A stretch of DNA of 64,000 nucleotides. Origin: Shewanella pealeana ATCC 700345 (GTDB lineage Bacteria; Pseudomonadota; Gammaproteobacteria; Enterobacterales; Shewanellaceae). The stretch covers positions 3,161,001-3,225,000 of the forward strand of contig NC_009901.1 in NCBI RefSeq assembly GCF_000018285.1, in the 5' to 3' direction. The position numbers and the translations under genes were made by a program. The notes under the pieces were generated by a model. It was not told where the DNA came from and ran no database searches. It saw only the letters and a list, made by a program, of their open reading frames with translations. Below, in pieces: positions 38,059 to 46,427 of this stretch (position 1 is its first letter; each line of letters begins with the position of its first letter).

Positions 38059-38320
38059 ATTAGTGTATAAGAAGTTGATCTAGTCAGAGCGTTTTTTGGC
38101 AAACTAATTCAAGGCGAATAACTGAAAGAATGGTTACTCCCTTGTGAAGTTGTTCAACGAAGAAGTAGGCAGCCAAAAACGCTCAAGAATGGCGAGTTTT
38201 AGCGGCTCTGATACTGCGTTAACGAGCTTAAACGTAGAATAACTATGCTCTACACTCGCAGCCTTGTCTCAGTGCCGCTAAACTCTCGCTGAGCGACCAA
38301 ATCTTTATACTGATTGGTAT
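38059..38320 (+). mobile_element. MITE-like element, fuller copy 2
   Basis: The right end TTTATACTGATTGGTAT is the reverse complement of the left end of copy 1; its own left end is degenerate (TTAGTGTATAAGAAG). Inside are further inverted segments: GAGCGTTTTTTGGC against GCCAAAAACGCTC, and GCGAGTTTTAGCGGC against GCCGCTAAACTCTCGC. It encodes no protein. Its right end cuts into the integrase stump. Confidence 0.78.
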
Positions 38321-38637
38321 AATACCTGAGGGATCCGGCTAGGCGCTTTAGCGTAAGGGAAGTTAAGGCCATCAGTGTTAATTCCAAGTACATGTTTGAA
38401 TGCAAAAACTAATGCGCACAGGGCTTGTTTTTGTGTACTGGCACTAACACCACGCTGATTACTTAGATAGCACAAGAAAAGTTCTATATGAGAAGGCATT
38501 AACTCACGTGCACGTTGAACTTGGCTATATCTGATGAGATAGCGCGCCCAGTAAAGATAGGACTTTTCAGTTTGCAAACTGTAGTGACGAACTCTAATTT
38601 GTTCTCGAATAGCTTCAATAAAAGATAGCTTTTTGAT
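38305..38637 (-). pseudogene. intI: Truncated integron integrase (intI) remnant
   Basis: In-frame translation from 38637 gives IKKLSFIEAIREQIRVRHYS then LQTEKSYLYWARYLIRYSQ and LSNQRGVSASTQKQALCALV, which matches the SAM-like N-terminal domain of integron integrases. The reading ends after about 110 of the expected 320 residues: RIPQVL runs directly into the MITE end and a stop. The catalytic C-terminal domain (R, H, R, Y) is absent here and on the far side of the MITE. A ribosome-binding site AGGGAGG is present, but the start position holds ATC rather than ATG. A LexA box lies just upstream. Confidence 0.85.
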
Positions 38638-38659
38638 AGGTGCCTCCCTCGAACCAAAG

Positions 38660-38675
38660 CTGTATATACATACAG
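38660..38675. promoter_or_regulatory. LexA (SOS) box upstream of the integrase remnant
   Basis: CTGTATATACATACAG has the CTGT-N8-ACAG form of the gammaproteobacterial LexA box. It lies 23 bases upstream of the integrase start. Integron integrases are known to be SOS-regulated through such sites, which supports the pseudogene call. Confidence 0.88.
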
Positions 38676-38950
38676 TTATAATTTATTTTTGAAAAATTGC
38701 GAGAAAAGTGAGCAAAAAAACACTCTCTTACGCTCGATAAAATTCAAAAACTTTGATAAGTTATTGAAATAAAGATATTTAGTAAAAGATTGTAGAGACC
38801 TCTACATCAAGACGCTCACTTTTGCGGGCTTGATATTAATAAAATTGGTCTTAAATTTTCGTTTTATCAATATCAAACAGTCGGTTGGCTTGGTATGGTT
38901 GCTGCTAAGTTGAATTTTAGCCGGAAGATTATCGAGCAGCTAGATAATAA
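38676..38950. other. Putative integron leader/attI region
   Basis: No gene is visible. Its place, between the diverging integrase remnant and the first cassette, is that of attI and the cassette promoter. It includes a small palindrome, TGTAGAG-AC-CTCTACA (38791-38806). I cannot define attI from sequence alone. Confidence 0.45.
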
Positions 38951-38960
38951 GACGTTACGT
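38951..38960 (+). other. Candidate attI/cassette core site
   Basis: GACGTTACGT contains GTTACGT, close to the integron core G^TTRRRY. Recombination would be between 38954 and 38955. It lies 21 bases before the first cassette gene, as expected for the attI-cassette junction. Confidence 0.55.
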
Positions 38961-38975
38961 ATCAAGGAGTGATGA

Positions 38976-39605
38976 ATGACCACATACCCGCAAAGAGTAG
39001 CTGCTAATATTTTGCCTCTATCCGTAGCAGGAACATTACCTGATGCTTTCGGGGAGTGGTATTTCACCGATAATATTGAAGACCATGAAATTGCTAACGA
39101 AGACTGTGAGCTATGTGATCAAGAGCAGCTCAGATATCATTTCGAGATCAAAAACAGACGCACTAATCATCATCTTTGGGTGGGCTCTAGCTGCATACTA
39201 AAATTTCAAGTTCAAGTCTTTGAAAATGGCATTTTGCTTGATGCAAAAGGTTCTAAGAAGAAGCTTAACGAGTTAAAGCAGAAAATGCGGCTAGATTCAT
39301 GTGTAAAATCTTTAAGAAATCTAGCTGAGACCGAAGATAACGTCATATTAAATAATGCATTAGACTTCTACCTAAAGAATAAATATTTGACACCAAAGTT
39401 TGCTTTCGTTGTTTTCTGGCGCTTATCAAGTAACAACATTGACCATAGCCCGTCATTCTTCAAAGTAAGTTTAAAAAATGACAAGTACAAACAAGACTTA
39501 ACTCAAATGGATGAGAGTCGTGTCCACCTTATCTGGCCAGCTCTCACTAGTAGCCAGAGAAAACTAGCGATTCAATATGGCCACAGTGAGCCTGACAATA
39601 CGTAA
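38976..39605 (+). CDS. Cassette 1 hypothetical protein with Cys cluster
   Basis: The 209-residue protein is preceded by a good AAGGAG site. It is not recognised. Residues about 40-80 contain CELCDQEQLRYHFEIKNRRT and VGSSCILKF, so three cysteines could form part of a metal site. The rest is mixed helix and strand, with a Lys-rich middle. Its stop codon TAA lies inside the attC-like site, as is common for cassette genes. Being the first cassette after attI it is the one most likely to be expressed. Confidence 0.85.
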   Translation: MTTYPQRVAANILPLSVAGTLPDAFGEWYFTDNIEDHEIANEDCELCDQEQLRYHFEIKNRRTNHHLWVGSSCILKFQVQVFENGILLDAKGSKKKLNELKQKMRLDSCVKSLRNLAETEDNVILNNALDFYLKNKYLTPKFAFVVFWRLSSNNIDHSPSFFKVSLKNDKYKQDLTQMDESRVHLIWPALTSSQRKLAIQYGHSEPDNT

Positions 39606-39700
39606 CAAGCGCCTCAAAAACGACACCGTTTGCAGTCATGGTTTTAGCAAACATCGCAAAACAACATGCCAGCACGGTACGTGTTAGGCGGGCGTTATGT
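39600..39700 (+). other. attC site 1 (VCR-like) closing cassette 1
   Basis: The left end TAACAAGCGCCTC and right end TTAGGCGGGCGTTA match the ends of Vibrio VCR-type attC sites. ACGTAAC (39600-39606) pairs with GTTATGT (39694-39700), and GCCT pairs with AGGC inside them. The roughly 100-bp length is also normal for long attC sites. Confidence 0.85.
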
Positions 39701-39763
39701 GTTTGATGCTTCAAGCACACGTGTTAATTGATAAAACTACATAAGAGAAAGGCAGATATATAT

Positions 39764-40222
39764 ATGGAAAATAAGAGTAAACCTGATAGCGGCGAAAGCT
39801 TTGAAAAGCAAAATATAATTGTACGATTTCTGCCATTGCTTGCATTGTGTATCGGCGGAACAATCCTCGCTACCTTTGGCAGTTGGAGAGTGTTCTCTCC
39901 TGTGTCATCTATGGCTCTTTTAGGAATGGTTGTGGACTCTACTGATATATCATTACTTAATGAACTACGGGGGAATCATGCGTTAAATATGGGGTTCGGA
40001 CTACTAGCATTACTGTCTATCTGGCTCAAAAAGCTTCGTTCTCAGGCTCTCATAGGATTAACATTTTGCTTTGGATTTTACTTGCTAGGACGTTTAATAG
40101 GCCTTGCTATGGATGGTGCACCTAATGCTGACATCCAGTCTGGAATGTTAACAGAAGCTTTTCTGGTAACGTTAAGTGGGCTTGCGTTTCTAGCGCATTC
40201 AAAACTCCCTTCAAGTCAATAA
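39764..40222 (+). CDS. Cassette 2 membrane protein, DUF4345-like
   Basis: The 152-residue protein starts MENKSKPDSGESFEKQNIIV, with a GAAAGG motif about 14 bases before the ATG at 39764; an earlier in-frame start at 39728 lacks support. It has about four transmembrane helices (FLPLLALCIGGTILATFGSW; LNMGFGLLALLSIWL; ALIGLTFCFGFYLLGRLIGL; and a last one near AFLVTLSGLAFLAH). The stretch LRGNHALNMGFG and the later GRLIGLAMDG resemble DUF4345-type membrane proteins. It lies between two attC-like sites, so it is a gene cassette. Function unknown. Confidence 0.85.
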   Translation: MENKSKPDSGESFEKQNIIVRFLPLLALCIGGTILATFGSWRVFSPVSSMALLGMVVDSTDISLLNELRGNHALNMGFGLLALLSIWLKKLRSQALIGLTFCFGFYLLGRLIGLAMDGAPNADIQSGMLTEAFLVTLSGLAFLAHSKLPSSQ

Positions 40223-40231
40223 ATTAGGCAC

Positions 40232-40287
40232 ACATAACGAATAAGGATAGGCCGCGCGTAGCCGCGTCCTTATCCCGAGTGTTGAAC
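40232..40287 (+). other. attC site 2 (short) closing cassette 2
   Basis: GTTGAAC (40281-40287) fits the G^TTRRRY core exactly, and ACATAAC (40232-40238) is its left partner. Between them ATAAGGA (40241-40247) is perfectly complementary to TCCTTAT (40267-40273), with GC-rich sequence in the loop. The structure is that of a short attC. Confidence 0.75.
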
Positions 40288-40527
40288 AAGCCCGGGTTTG
40301 TAGGAAGTGATACCTTTATATAGTAAATAGCGGCGTGAGAGCTCACGCTGGTTTAGCGTCGGGGAGCTTAATTTACACTTTTGGCTAGTCATAGCTATCC
40401 CTTAGCACCGACAGCCAATAAGTAAGTCTATAGTTTCAAAAGCTTAATCACCTCCTGCGTTTCACTTCTAGAGATCTAAAATTTCAAAATTATGCTATCT
40501 TACCGCTTAAACAGTGGCGTTAGATTG

Positions 40528-41442
40528 CTAAGTGCTCTGGCTATGAAAGCTTGTCAGTCGCACCTGCTTTTTTCTATGTACGCCCATAAATGTCATCGGC
40601 TGCTGGCAGCAAGGACAAGGCCGCATTGCTGCAATGCGTTTTGCCTCTTCGACTAGGGGAAATACCGCCCCTGCGACAACGATCATCAACTGTATTTGTT
40701 GCCTCAGTTTGCAGAAGTTCCCGCCAAGTAATCCATAATCTCGTACTGGGCGTAACCCTTTGGGCAAAACATGCTGCAGCACTAACCATAGGAACTCTAT
40801 CTCGGGTAAGGTACGCACTTTATTGGTCTGAGTTTGGCTGTCTAGATACTCGAAGCTGACGTGCCCATCGATATTACTGATGATATTTTTATCAGGCAAT
40901 ACACCGCGATAGAGGTATCTTGATAAGTACTTCAGTGCAGGTAAGCCTTTGCCAACATGCTGGCAATCTACCACCCACTTCTTTGGGGTAGCTGCTGGCA
41001 GTGTGATATCTAGCTTATTTGTCAGGTATTCCAGCAACCTTGCTCGCCACACTGTGGCGAGATTAAAGGCGTTGAACAGATATTTACCTCTGCTTTTTTG
41101 CCACTGCTTTTTGTCTTTGTTGAAGCTTCCAGCGGGAATGATGAAGTGAAGATGCGGATGGTAGTCTCGGCGTCTATTGTGGGTGTGCAACACGCCAGTA
41201 AAGCCAATTTTTCCGCCGAGCGATTTTGAGTTGTGTGCAAAGTCTTTAAGTACACTGGCCGCCACCGTGAACATCGCTTGATAGACTTGCTCTGGGTGAG
41301 ACTTCGCGACGGCACGAAGCTCGAACGGTAAAGTGAACGTCACCATAAAATACTCAACGGGCAATAACTTAGTCTGCTGCTTATTGAGCCAGTCTTGTGT
41401 GGTGTTGTGCTGGCATTGAGAGCAACTTCGATGACCACAAGA
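40528..41442 (-). pseudogene. 5'-truncated IS91-family transposase
   Basis: The frame is open from 41442 to 40528 (about 305 residues), with a stop (41443-41445) just before it and no start codon there. It begins inside the N-terminal zinc domain (CGHRSCSQCQHNTTQDWLN) and continues with IS91 features: EYFMVTFTLPFELRAVA, the HUH-like HPHLHFIIPAG, and KYLSRYLYRGVL. The preceding part of the zinc domain is missing. The element is therefore a decayed end of an IS91-like insertion, next to the integron cassettes. Confidence 0.83.
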
Positions 41443-41774
41443 CTAGTAAAAGATAAGTAAAAGATAGGACAGCCATAACTTCCAATGTCAAAAATTGTGC
41501 TTTCCTATTGTGGTGTAGATACGGCCGTGACCGTCCATGACATGGTGAGAGATAGCGAAGTTATCAAGCTTTCGAACGAGAGGCATGGATGCCGAACTGG
41601 CTGTTTAACAGGGAGGTTATTGGAAACCGCAGAGCGGCTAAGGACGGCTTTATAGCGTCCCACTGAAGTAACGACATCTGAGCTTACTGCGAACTGTAGC
41701 TTTTCTTCGTGTCCTCTGTGACCTTCGTGGTGAATAGATTTTGTCCAAAAATAAATTTACTCTTACTCACAAAC
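41443..41774. other. Noncoding region with small palindromes
   Basis: No gene is visible. The stretch has short repeats (AAAAGATAAGTAAAAGATAG near 41449) and palindromes such as GGCATGGATGCC (41583-41594). It could be the edge of the decayed insertion or a repeat family, but I cannot say which. Confidence 0.35.
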
Positions 41775-41800
41775 AAAAAGCCATCATTTGATGGCTTTTA
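41775..41800 (-). terminator. Terminator of the M23 peptidase gene
   Basis: AAAAGCCATC / GATGGCTTTT with a 4-base loop. On the minus strand it is followed by further T residues. It lies about 55 bases after the peptidase stop. Confidence 0.82.
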
Positions 41801-41855
41801 TCTATTTCTGGGCAGGACTCGCTTTACTGGACTTTACAGGTCCAGTAATTGAGCA

Positions 41856-43142
41856 TTAAGCAATGCCCATCATCATCTTTCTCACTTTCACAATCTGGCT
41901 AAACTCCGCCATCTCTTTTGAAGAAAGTTTACTCGCCATAGGTATTTTGGCTTTCATCGAATCTACTGGGCGACCATTGATATGGAACTCATAATGCAGG
42001 TGTGGGCCTGTAACACGACCTGTATTACCCGACAGTCCAATAACTTGGCCGCGCGAGACTCGCTGGCCTTTATGGACAAGGAACTTAGATAGATGCAAGT
42101 AACGAGTACGGTACTTGTTACCGTGCTCAATCACCACATACTTACCCGCAAAACGATGATTGGTAACCAAAGACACGATACCATCACCTGGCGCCACAAT
42201 TTTAGTGCCGATAGGAATGGCAAAGTCAGTGCCGTTATGAGGTGAATTTCTGCCTGTCACAGGGTGATGACGATTCGGGTTGAATCGAGAGCTAATACGG
42301 TAGTTCTTCATCAATGGAATTCGCTGAAATGCGCGCGCTAAGCTCTGGCCTTTTTCGTCATAGAAATTACCATCGCTATGTTGATAGGCATTGATACTAC
42401 TGGAACCTCTGTCGATAGTGACTCCGAGTACATGACTGTTTCCCGTCGCTTCACCATCGATAAACTGATCGTTCATCAAAACCGAAAACTTGTCGCCAGC
42501 GCGAAGATCGCGGGCGAAATTAAGCTTCTCTTTTAATAATGATTCTACACGCTGGATCTCTGCGGCATTAAGGCCCATTTTCTTTGCCGAAACATAGAAA
42601 GAGCCGTGAATTTGACCAGAGATAGCACGGTCTCGCCAAATACCGTCAATATTAATTTCATCAACATTGAATGAACCATCATCGAAGCGAGTAAAAATCA
42701 CCTGCCTTGCGGCGTTAAAGTAGAGCGTTAGCTTTTGCAGTTCACCTGCATCATTAAGCCAGAACTGGATCTTGTTGCCCGGTCTTAGTGTATCTAATGC
42801 CAACACATTTAAGTCAGCTTCGAGTACGCGGTACATGGTCTGCTGATCGACGCCGCCTTGCTCGAATAAGCCACTTAAAGTATCGCCTTTGACGATCTCT
42901 TTTTGAAATGCGGGCTTTGGCTCTAGCAATTCTGTACTGGGAACGGACACGGTTTGAGAAAGAATAGAATCGATATCAAGTTGAACTGGGATCCGCTGCG
43001 GTAATAGTTCATGACGGCTTGGCATCAATACGGCCGCGCCAATGATCAATACTGAACCTAAAAGAACTTTGCGATGGAAAGAAGGGATCCCCGCGAAGCG
43101 ATTTTTAGACACATTTGAAAAGGAAAATTTACTTGGGTGCAA
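41856..43142 (-). CDS. mepM: M23-family murein DD-endopeptidase, MepM-like
   Basis: This 428-residue envelope enzyme cleaves peptidoglycan cross-links. An N-terminal membrane anchor (KVLLGSVLIIGAAVLMP) is followed by a LysM/OapA-like region (EIVKGDTLSGLFEQGGVDQQ) and the C-terminal M23 domain. Zinc ligands are in NSPHNGTDFAIPIG and GPHLHYEFHINGRPVD (HxH). The start is TTG 43142, with GAGG six bases upstream; no suitable ATG is present. It matches E. coli MepM (YebA) in layout and length. Confidence 0.92.
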   Translation of the reverse strand: MHPSKFSFSNVSKNRFAGIPSFHRKVLLGSVLIIGAAVLMPSRHELLPQRIPVQLDIDSILSQTVSVPSTELLEPKPAFQKEIVKGDTLSGLFEQGGVDQQTMYRVLEADLNVLALDTLRPGNKIQFWLNDAGELQKLTLYFNAARQVIFTRFDDGSFNVDEINIDGIWRDRAISGQIHGSFYVSAKKMGLNAAEIQRVESLLKEKLNFARDLRAGDKFSVLMNDQFIDGEATGNSHVLGVTIDRGSSSINAYQHSDGNFYDEKGQSLARAFQRIPLMKNYRISSRFNPNRHHPVTGRNSPHNGTDFAIPIGTKIVAPGDGIVSLVTNHRFAGKYVVIEHGNKYRTRYLHLSKFLVHKGQRVSRGQVIGLSGNTGRVTGPHLHYEFHINGRPVDSMKAKIPMASKLSSKEMAEFSQIVKVRKMMMGIA

Positions 43143-43370
43143 CCTATGCCTCGACTTTCATTATTATGATTATCTATTTGACGATAAACCCCCTGTAAAA
43201 CGAGGTTTGATGCCAAGTTATATCAAAAATAATTCAATTTACAAACTGATCCACTGCACAAATTACTGACGAACCCAAGATAACTTGTAGACTAAAAAAA
43301 TTATCCCATTGTATTTGTTTAATAAACAAACAGACACAATAGGATTAATTAGCTTTAACGCGAAAATGAA

Positions 43371-46300
43371 TTAAGGCAGTACTATGCTCACCTCACTCCC
43401 CACTGCGGTCTTATTGATATCGATACGGGTTCCTATCTGCTCCTTCATCTCTGACACATGGGAGATCACCCCGATCATACGACCGGAAGATTGCAGATCC
43501 ATCAAGGTCCGAATAGCGAGATCGAGTGAGTCTTGATCTAAACTGCCAAAACCCTCATCAATAAATAGCGTGTCGAGCTTAATACCACCAGCATAAGCCT
43601 GCACCACATCGGATAAACCTAGTGCCATAGACAGGGCCGCCATAAAGCTTTCACCACCACTGAGTGTCGCAACTGGGCGCACCTTAGAGGTGTAGGCATC
43701 TTCAACTTCTAACTCAAGCCCTGACGCCTTGTTACCCTTAGCTCGCTCTTCTTTACGTAACAAACGATAGCGGCCTTTACTCATCAATTGCAGACGATGA
43801 CTCGCCTCAAGCAATACGTCATCAAGCAGCACACTAAGCACAAAACGCTGTAAGCTGATTTTATTGCCCGTTTGACCATTGGCGACCTCAGATAGGGTCC
43901 CTATCACGCCATACTCATCTTCGAGTTTCTTGGCTTTAGCATCGGCCTCTTTAAGCAGCTTTTGGGTTTGGCTTAATTGAGTGACTCGAGTCTGCAGAGT
44001 TTGCCATGTATTTTCAGCCGCTTGCTGCTGTGTTTGAAGAGCATTAAGCTCGGCTACGAGCGTATCTAGCTCAGGTTTCACTCGCTCTGCTAACTTTTCA
44101 TGTAGTTCGGTCAATCTGGTGTCATTTGCAGTGCACGCTTGCTGATAGTGACTAATCTCTTCGCTTATCGCTTTAAGTTCGTCATTAGATAACAAGGCCT
44201 GAGCGAGGGCTTGCTGATCACTAAAGCCTGCACTTAACAGTTGAGTCGTTAATTCCGTTAACGCTTTTTCACTGCGCTCTTTCGCTTGCGTCAGACTCGA
44301 CTGCGCAGCAGTTAAGGCCGAAGAGTTAGACGCGTCTAATTCGGCTGCCTGACTATGGTTTTGGCGGGTCGAATTAATCACTTGCTGCATAGCTGCAATT
44401 TGCCCATTAACTTGCTCAATTGCAGCATTTAAGGCATCAAGGCTACGATATTGCTCAGGAATGGCCGTTGATGCATGCTTAAACTGACCTTGCAGCTCCG
44501 CCAGCAAGCTTTGTTGTTCAGAAAAATGCTCTCGCTCACTATCGAGTTGAGTTTGTAGCGCTCTTTCTTTAGTTTGCCACTGTTGCAGTTGCCCTCTTAA
44601 CTGAGTTAATTGCTCGGCAGCAGCATTCGCCTGCTTAAGCTGTTGTTGTCGTTGCAACAAGTCTGATTGAAGGTTTTCAAATGTTTGCTGACTGGCATCA
44701 CCAATTTTTTGCAATAGCTCAGCCGCGCGCTTTAACTGCTCTTGATGCTTAGTATTAAGGCTTGAGTATTCCGCCCGCGCTTGGTTTAGCGACTCATTAG
44801 CCGACTCTTCAGCTTGCAGTGCTTGTTGCAGCTGCTCTTCTGTTGGTAATTGCTCAGCGCTTTGTGCAGGGTTTGGATGTTCACCGCTGCCGCATACCGG
44901 GCATGGCGAACCTGGGCTTAGCTGTAAGGCTAAACTGGCCGCTTGGCCCCGATGCCAAATAAGCTGTAACTGTCGATGCTGAGTTTGCGCCTCATTAAAG
45001 CGGGTGCGTAACTGGCCGCCCTTCTCTTTTGCCAGTGTTAAAGCCTGCTCGGTATGGCTCGCATCGATACTCGCTTGTTGCCAAAGCTGATAACGCTCTA
45101 TCAAATCGGTTTGGGCGCTCAATGCTTGTTGGGCATTAACTTGCTCAGCTGCAAATTGCTCTAATTGTGGTAACTGCTGCTCGGCTTGTTGTTTTTGCAC
45201 TTGCAGCGCATCTAACTGGCCTTTCTCGTTAATGCCTTTCTCTTTGGCTTGCTCTAGCTGCAAGCAAGCTTGATTAACGTTATTTTGAAGCGCGTCGAGC
45301 CCTTTTAGCTGAGGTTCTAATTTGCTTAATTGCTGTAGCTCACTTTGTGCATGTTGCAGCTTTTGCTCTTGCTCAGGTAGCGCTTCAAATTGAGCCTGGC
45401 TAAGCGATAACGCTTGTGAGCTATGCTCTTTCGCCGCTTGTGCATTAACGCATGCGCCTTGGGCCTGTGCCACTTCTGCGTCACGGGCAAGTGACACATC
45501 AAGCACAGGTTTAAGTTGCAGTGCTTTTTGGCCGCTCTCAAGTCTTACTTGCTGCTGGGTGATGGCTTTCTTTTTATCATCTAGTAATACAGCGGTTTGC
45601 TTAAGCTTATCTAACGCCTCAAAGTCATTAGTTAATGTCTTAGCCGACTCAAACTGCTTGTTGGCCTCAATCAGCGCCTGCTGGCTTTGCTGTTTTAATG
45701 CCGCTGCAGCGTTAAGCTCAGGCTCAAGCTCTGTGAGCTCTTGTGTCAGTTCATCATCCGATTCAAGACTAATGTTGGCTAACATGCCGTCACGCTTGTT
45801 ACGGTGATCGCGCACTTCCGCCTTAATTGCAGATGCTTGGAACTTTAATTTGTCTTCAATTTTACGATAGATTTGCGTCTGAAATAGCTGACTAAAAATC
45901 TTCTCTCTGTCTTTTGAGTCCGCCATTAATAGTTCGCGGAACTTGCCCTGTGGCAGCACCATCACCTGACGAAACTGATCCGCATCAAGGCCTGTCAGGC
46001 TCTCTATTTCAGCTGTGGCCTCTGAAACTTTACTCGCCACCAGCAAGTGCTCGCTGCCATCGCTATCGATACGGTATAGCTGCGCTTCTGGTTTTTGCAC
46101 CGTATAACCATCGCCACTCTTTTTAGCTCGCTGCTGCTCTGGTACCCGTCGAATACGGTACTGCTTATCGCCCAGTGCAAAACTGAAGGTCACTTCGGTG
46201 AGTAGGCTGTCAGCGGCTAAGTCACAGCGCATCTGGCTGCCTTCACGCTCATCGCCCGTGGTCTTGCCATATAGCGCAAAACAGATGCCATCTAATAGCG

Positions 46301-46427
46301 TGGTTTTACCCGCTCCGGTTGGGCCGTTGATCAAAAACAGCGGATTAGAGCCTAGCGCTGAAAAGTCGGTTATTTGCGTCGATGCAAATGGGCCGAACGC
46401 AGACATTTCTAGAGTAAGCGGTCTCAT
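43371..46427 (-). CDS. sbcC: Exonuclease SbcC ATPase subunit
   Basis: This 1018-residue SMC-like ATPase forms the SbcCD nuclease, which removes hairpins and protein-blocked DNA ends. Walker A is INGPTGAGKTTLLDGICFAL, the zinc hook at the coiled-coil tip is SPCPVCGSGEH (CPVC), and the C-terminal signature LSGGESFMAALSMALGLSD precedes the Walker B LDTLFIDEGFGSLD. Two long Gln/Ala-rich coiled coils separate them. The start ATG overlaps the sbcD stop (ATGA), so the two are translationally coupled. Confidence 0.96.
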   Translation of the reverse strand: MRPLTLEMSAFGPFASTQITDFSALGSNPLFLINGPTGAGKTTLLDGICFALYGKTTGDEREGSQMRCDLAADSLLTEVTFSFALGDKQYRIRRVPEQQRAKKSGDGYTVQKPEAQLYRIDSDGSEHLLVASKVSEATAEIESLTGLDADQFRQVMVLPQGKFRELLMADSKDREKIFSQLFQTQIYRKIEDKLKFQASAIKAEVRDHRNKRDGMLANISLESDDELTQELTELEPELNAAAALKQQSQQALIEANKQFESAKTLTNDFEALDKLKQTAVLLDDKKKAITQQQVRLESGQKALQLKPVLDVSLARDAEVAQAQGACVNAQAAKEHSSQALSLSQAQFEALPEQEQKLQHAQSELQQLSKLEPQLKGLDALQNNVNQACLQLEQAKEKGINEKGQLDALQVQKQQAEQQLPQLEQFAAEQVNAQQALSAQTDLIERYQLWQQASIDASHTEQALTLAKEKGGQLRTRFNEAQTQHRQLQLIWHRGQAASLALQLSPGSPCPVCGSGEHPNPAQSAEQLPTEEQLQQALQAEESANESLNQARAEYSSLNTKHQEQLKRAAELLQKIGDASQQTFENLQSDLLQRQQQLKQANAAAEQLTQLRGQLQQWQTKERALQTQLDSEREHFSEQQSLLAELQGQFKHASTAIPEQYRSLDALNAAIEQVNGQIAAMQQVINSTRQNHSQAAELDASNSSALTAAQSSLTQAKERSEKALTELTTQLLSAGFSDQQALAQALLSNDELKAISEEISHYQQACTANDTRLTELHEKLAERVKPELDTLVAELNALQTQQQAAENTWQTLQTRVTQLSQTQKLLKEADAKAKKLEDEYGVIGTLSEVANGQTGNKISLQRFVLSVLLDDVLLEASHRLQLMSKGRYRLLRKEERAKGNKASGLELEVEDAYTSKVRPVATLSGGESFMAALSMALGLSDVVQAYAGGIKLDTLFIDEGFGSLDQDSLDLAIRTLMDLQSSGRMIGVISHVSEMKEQIGTRIDINKTAVGSEVSIVLP

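Noticed and set aside
40500..40527. A third attC site around GCGTTAGATTGC
   Set aside because: The core GTTAGAT fits, but no complementary left arm could be found within 150 bases.
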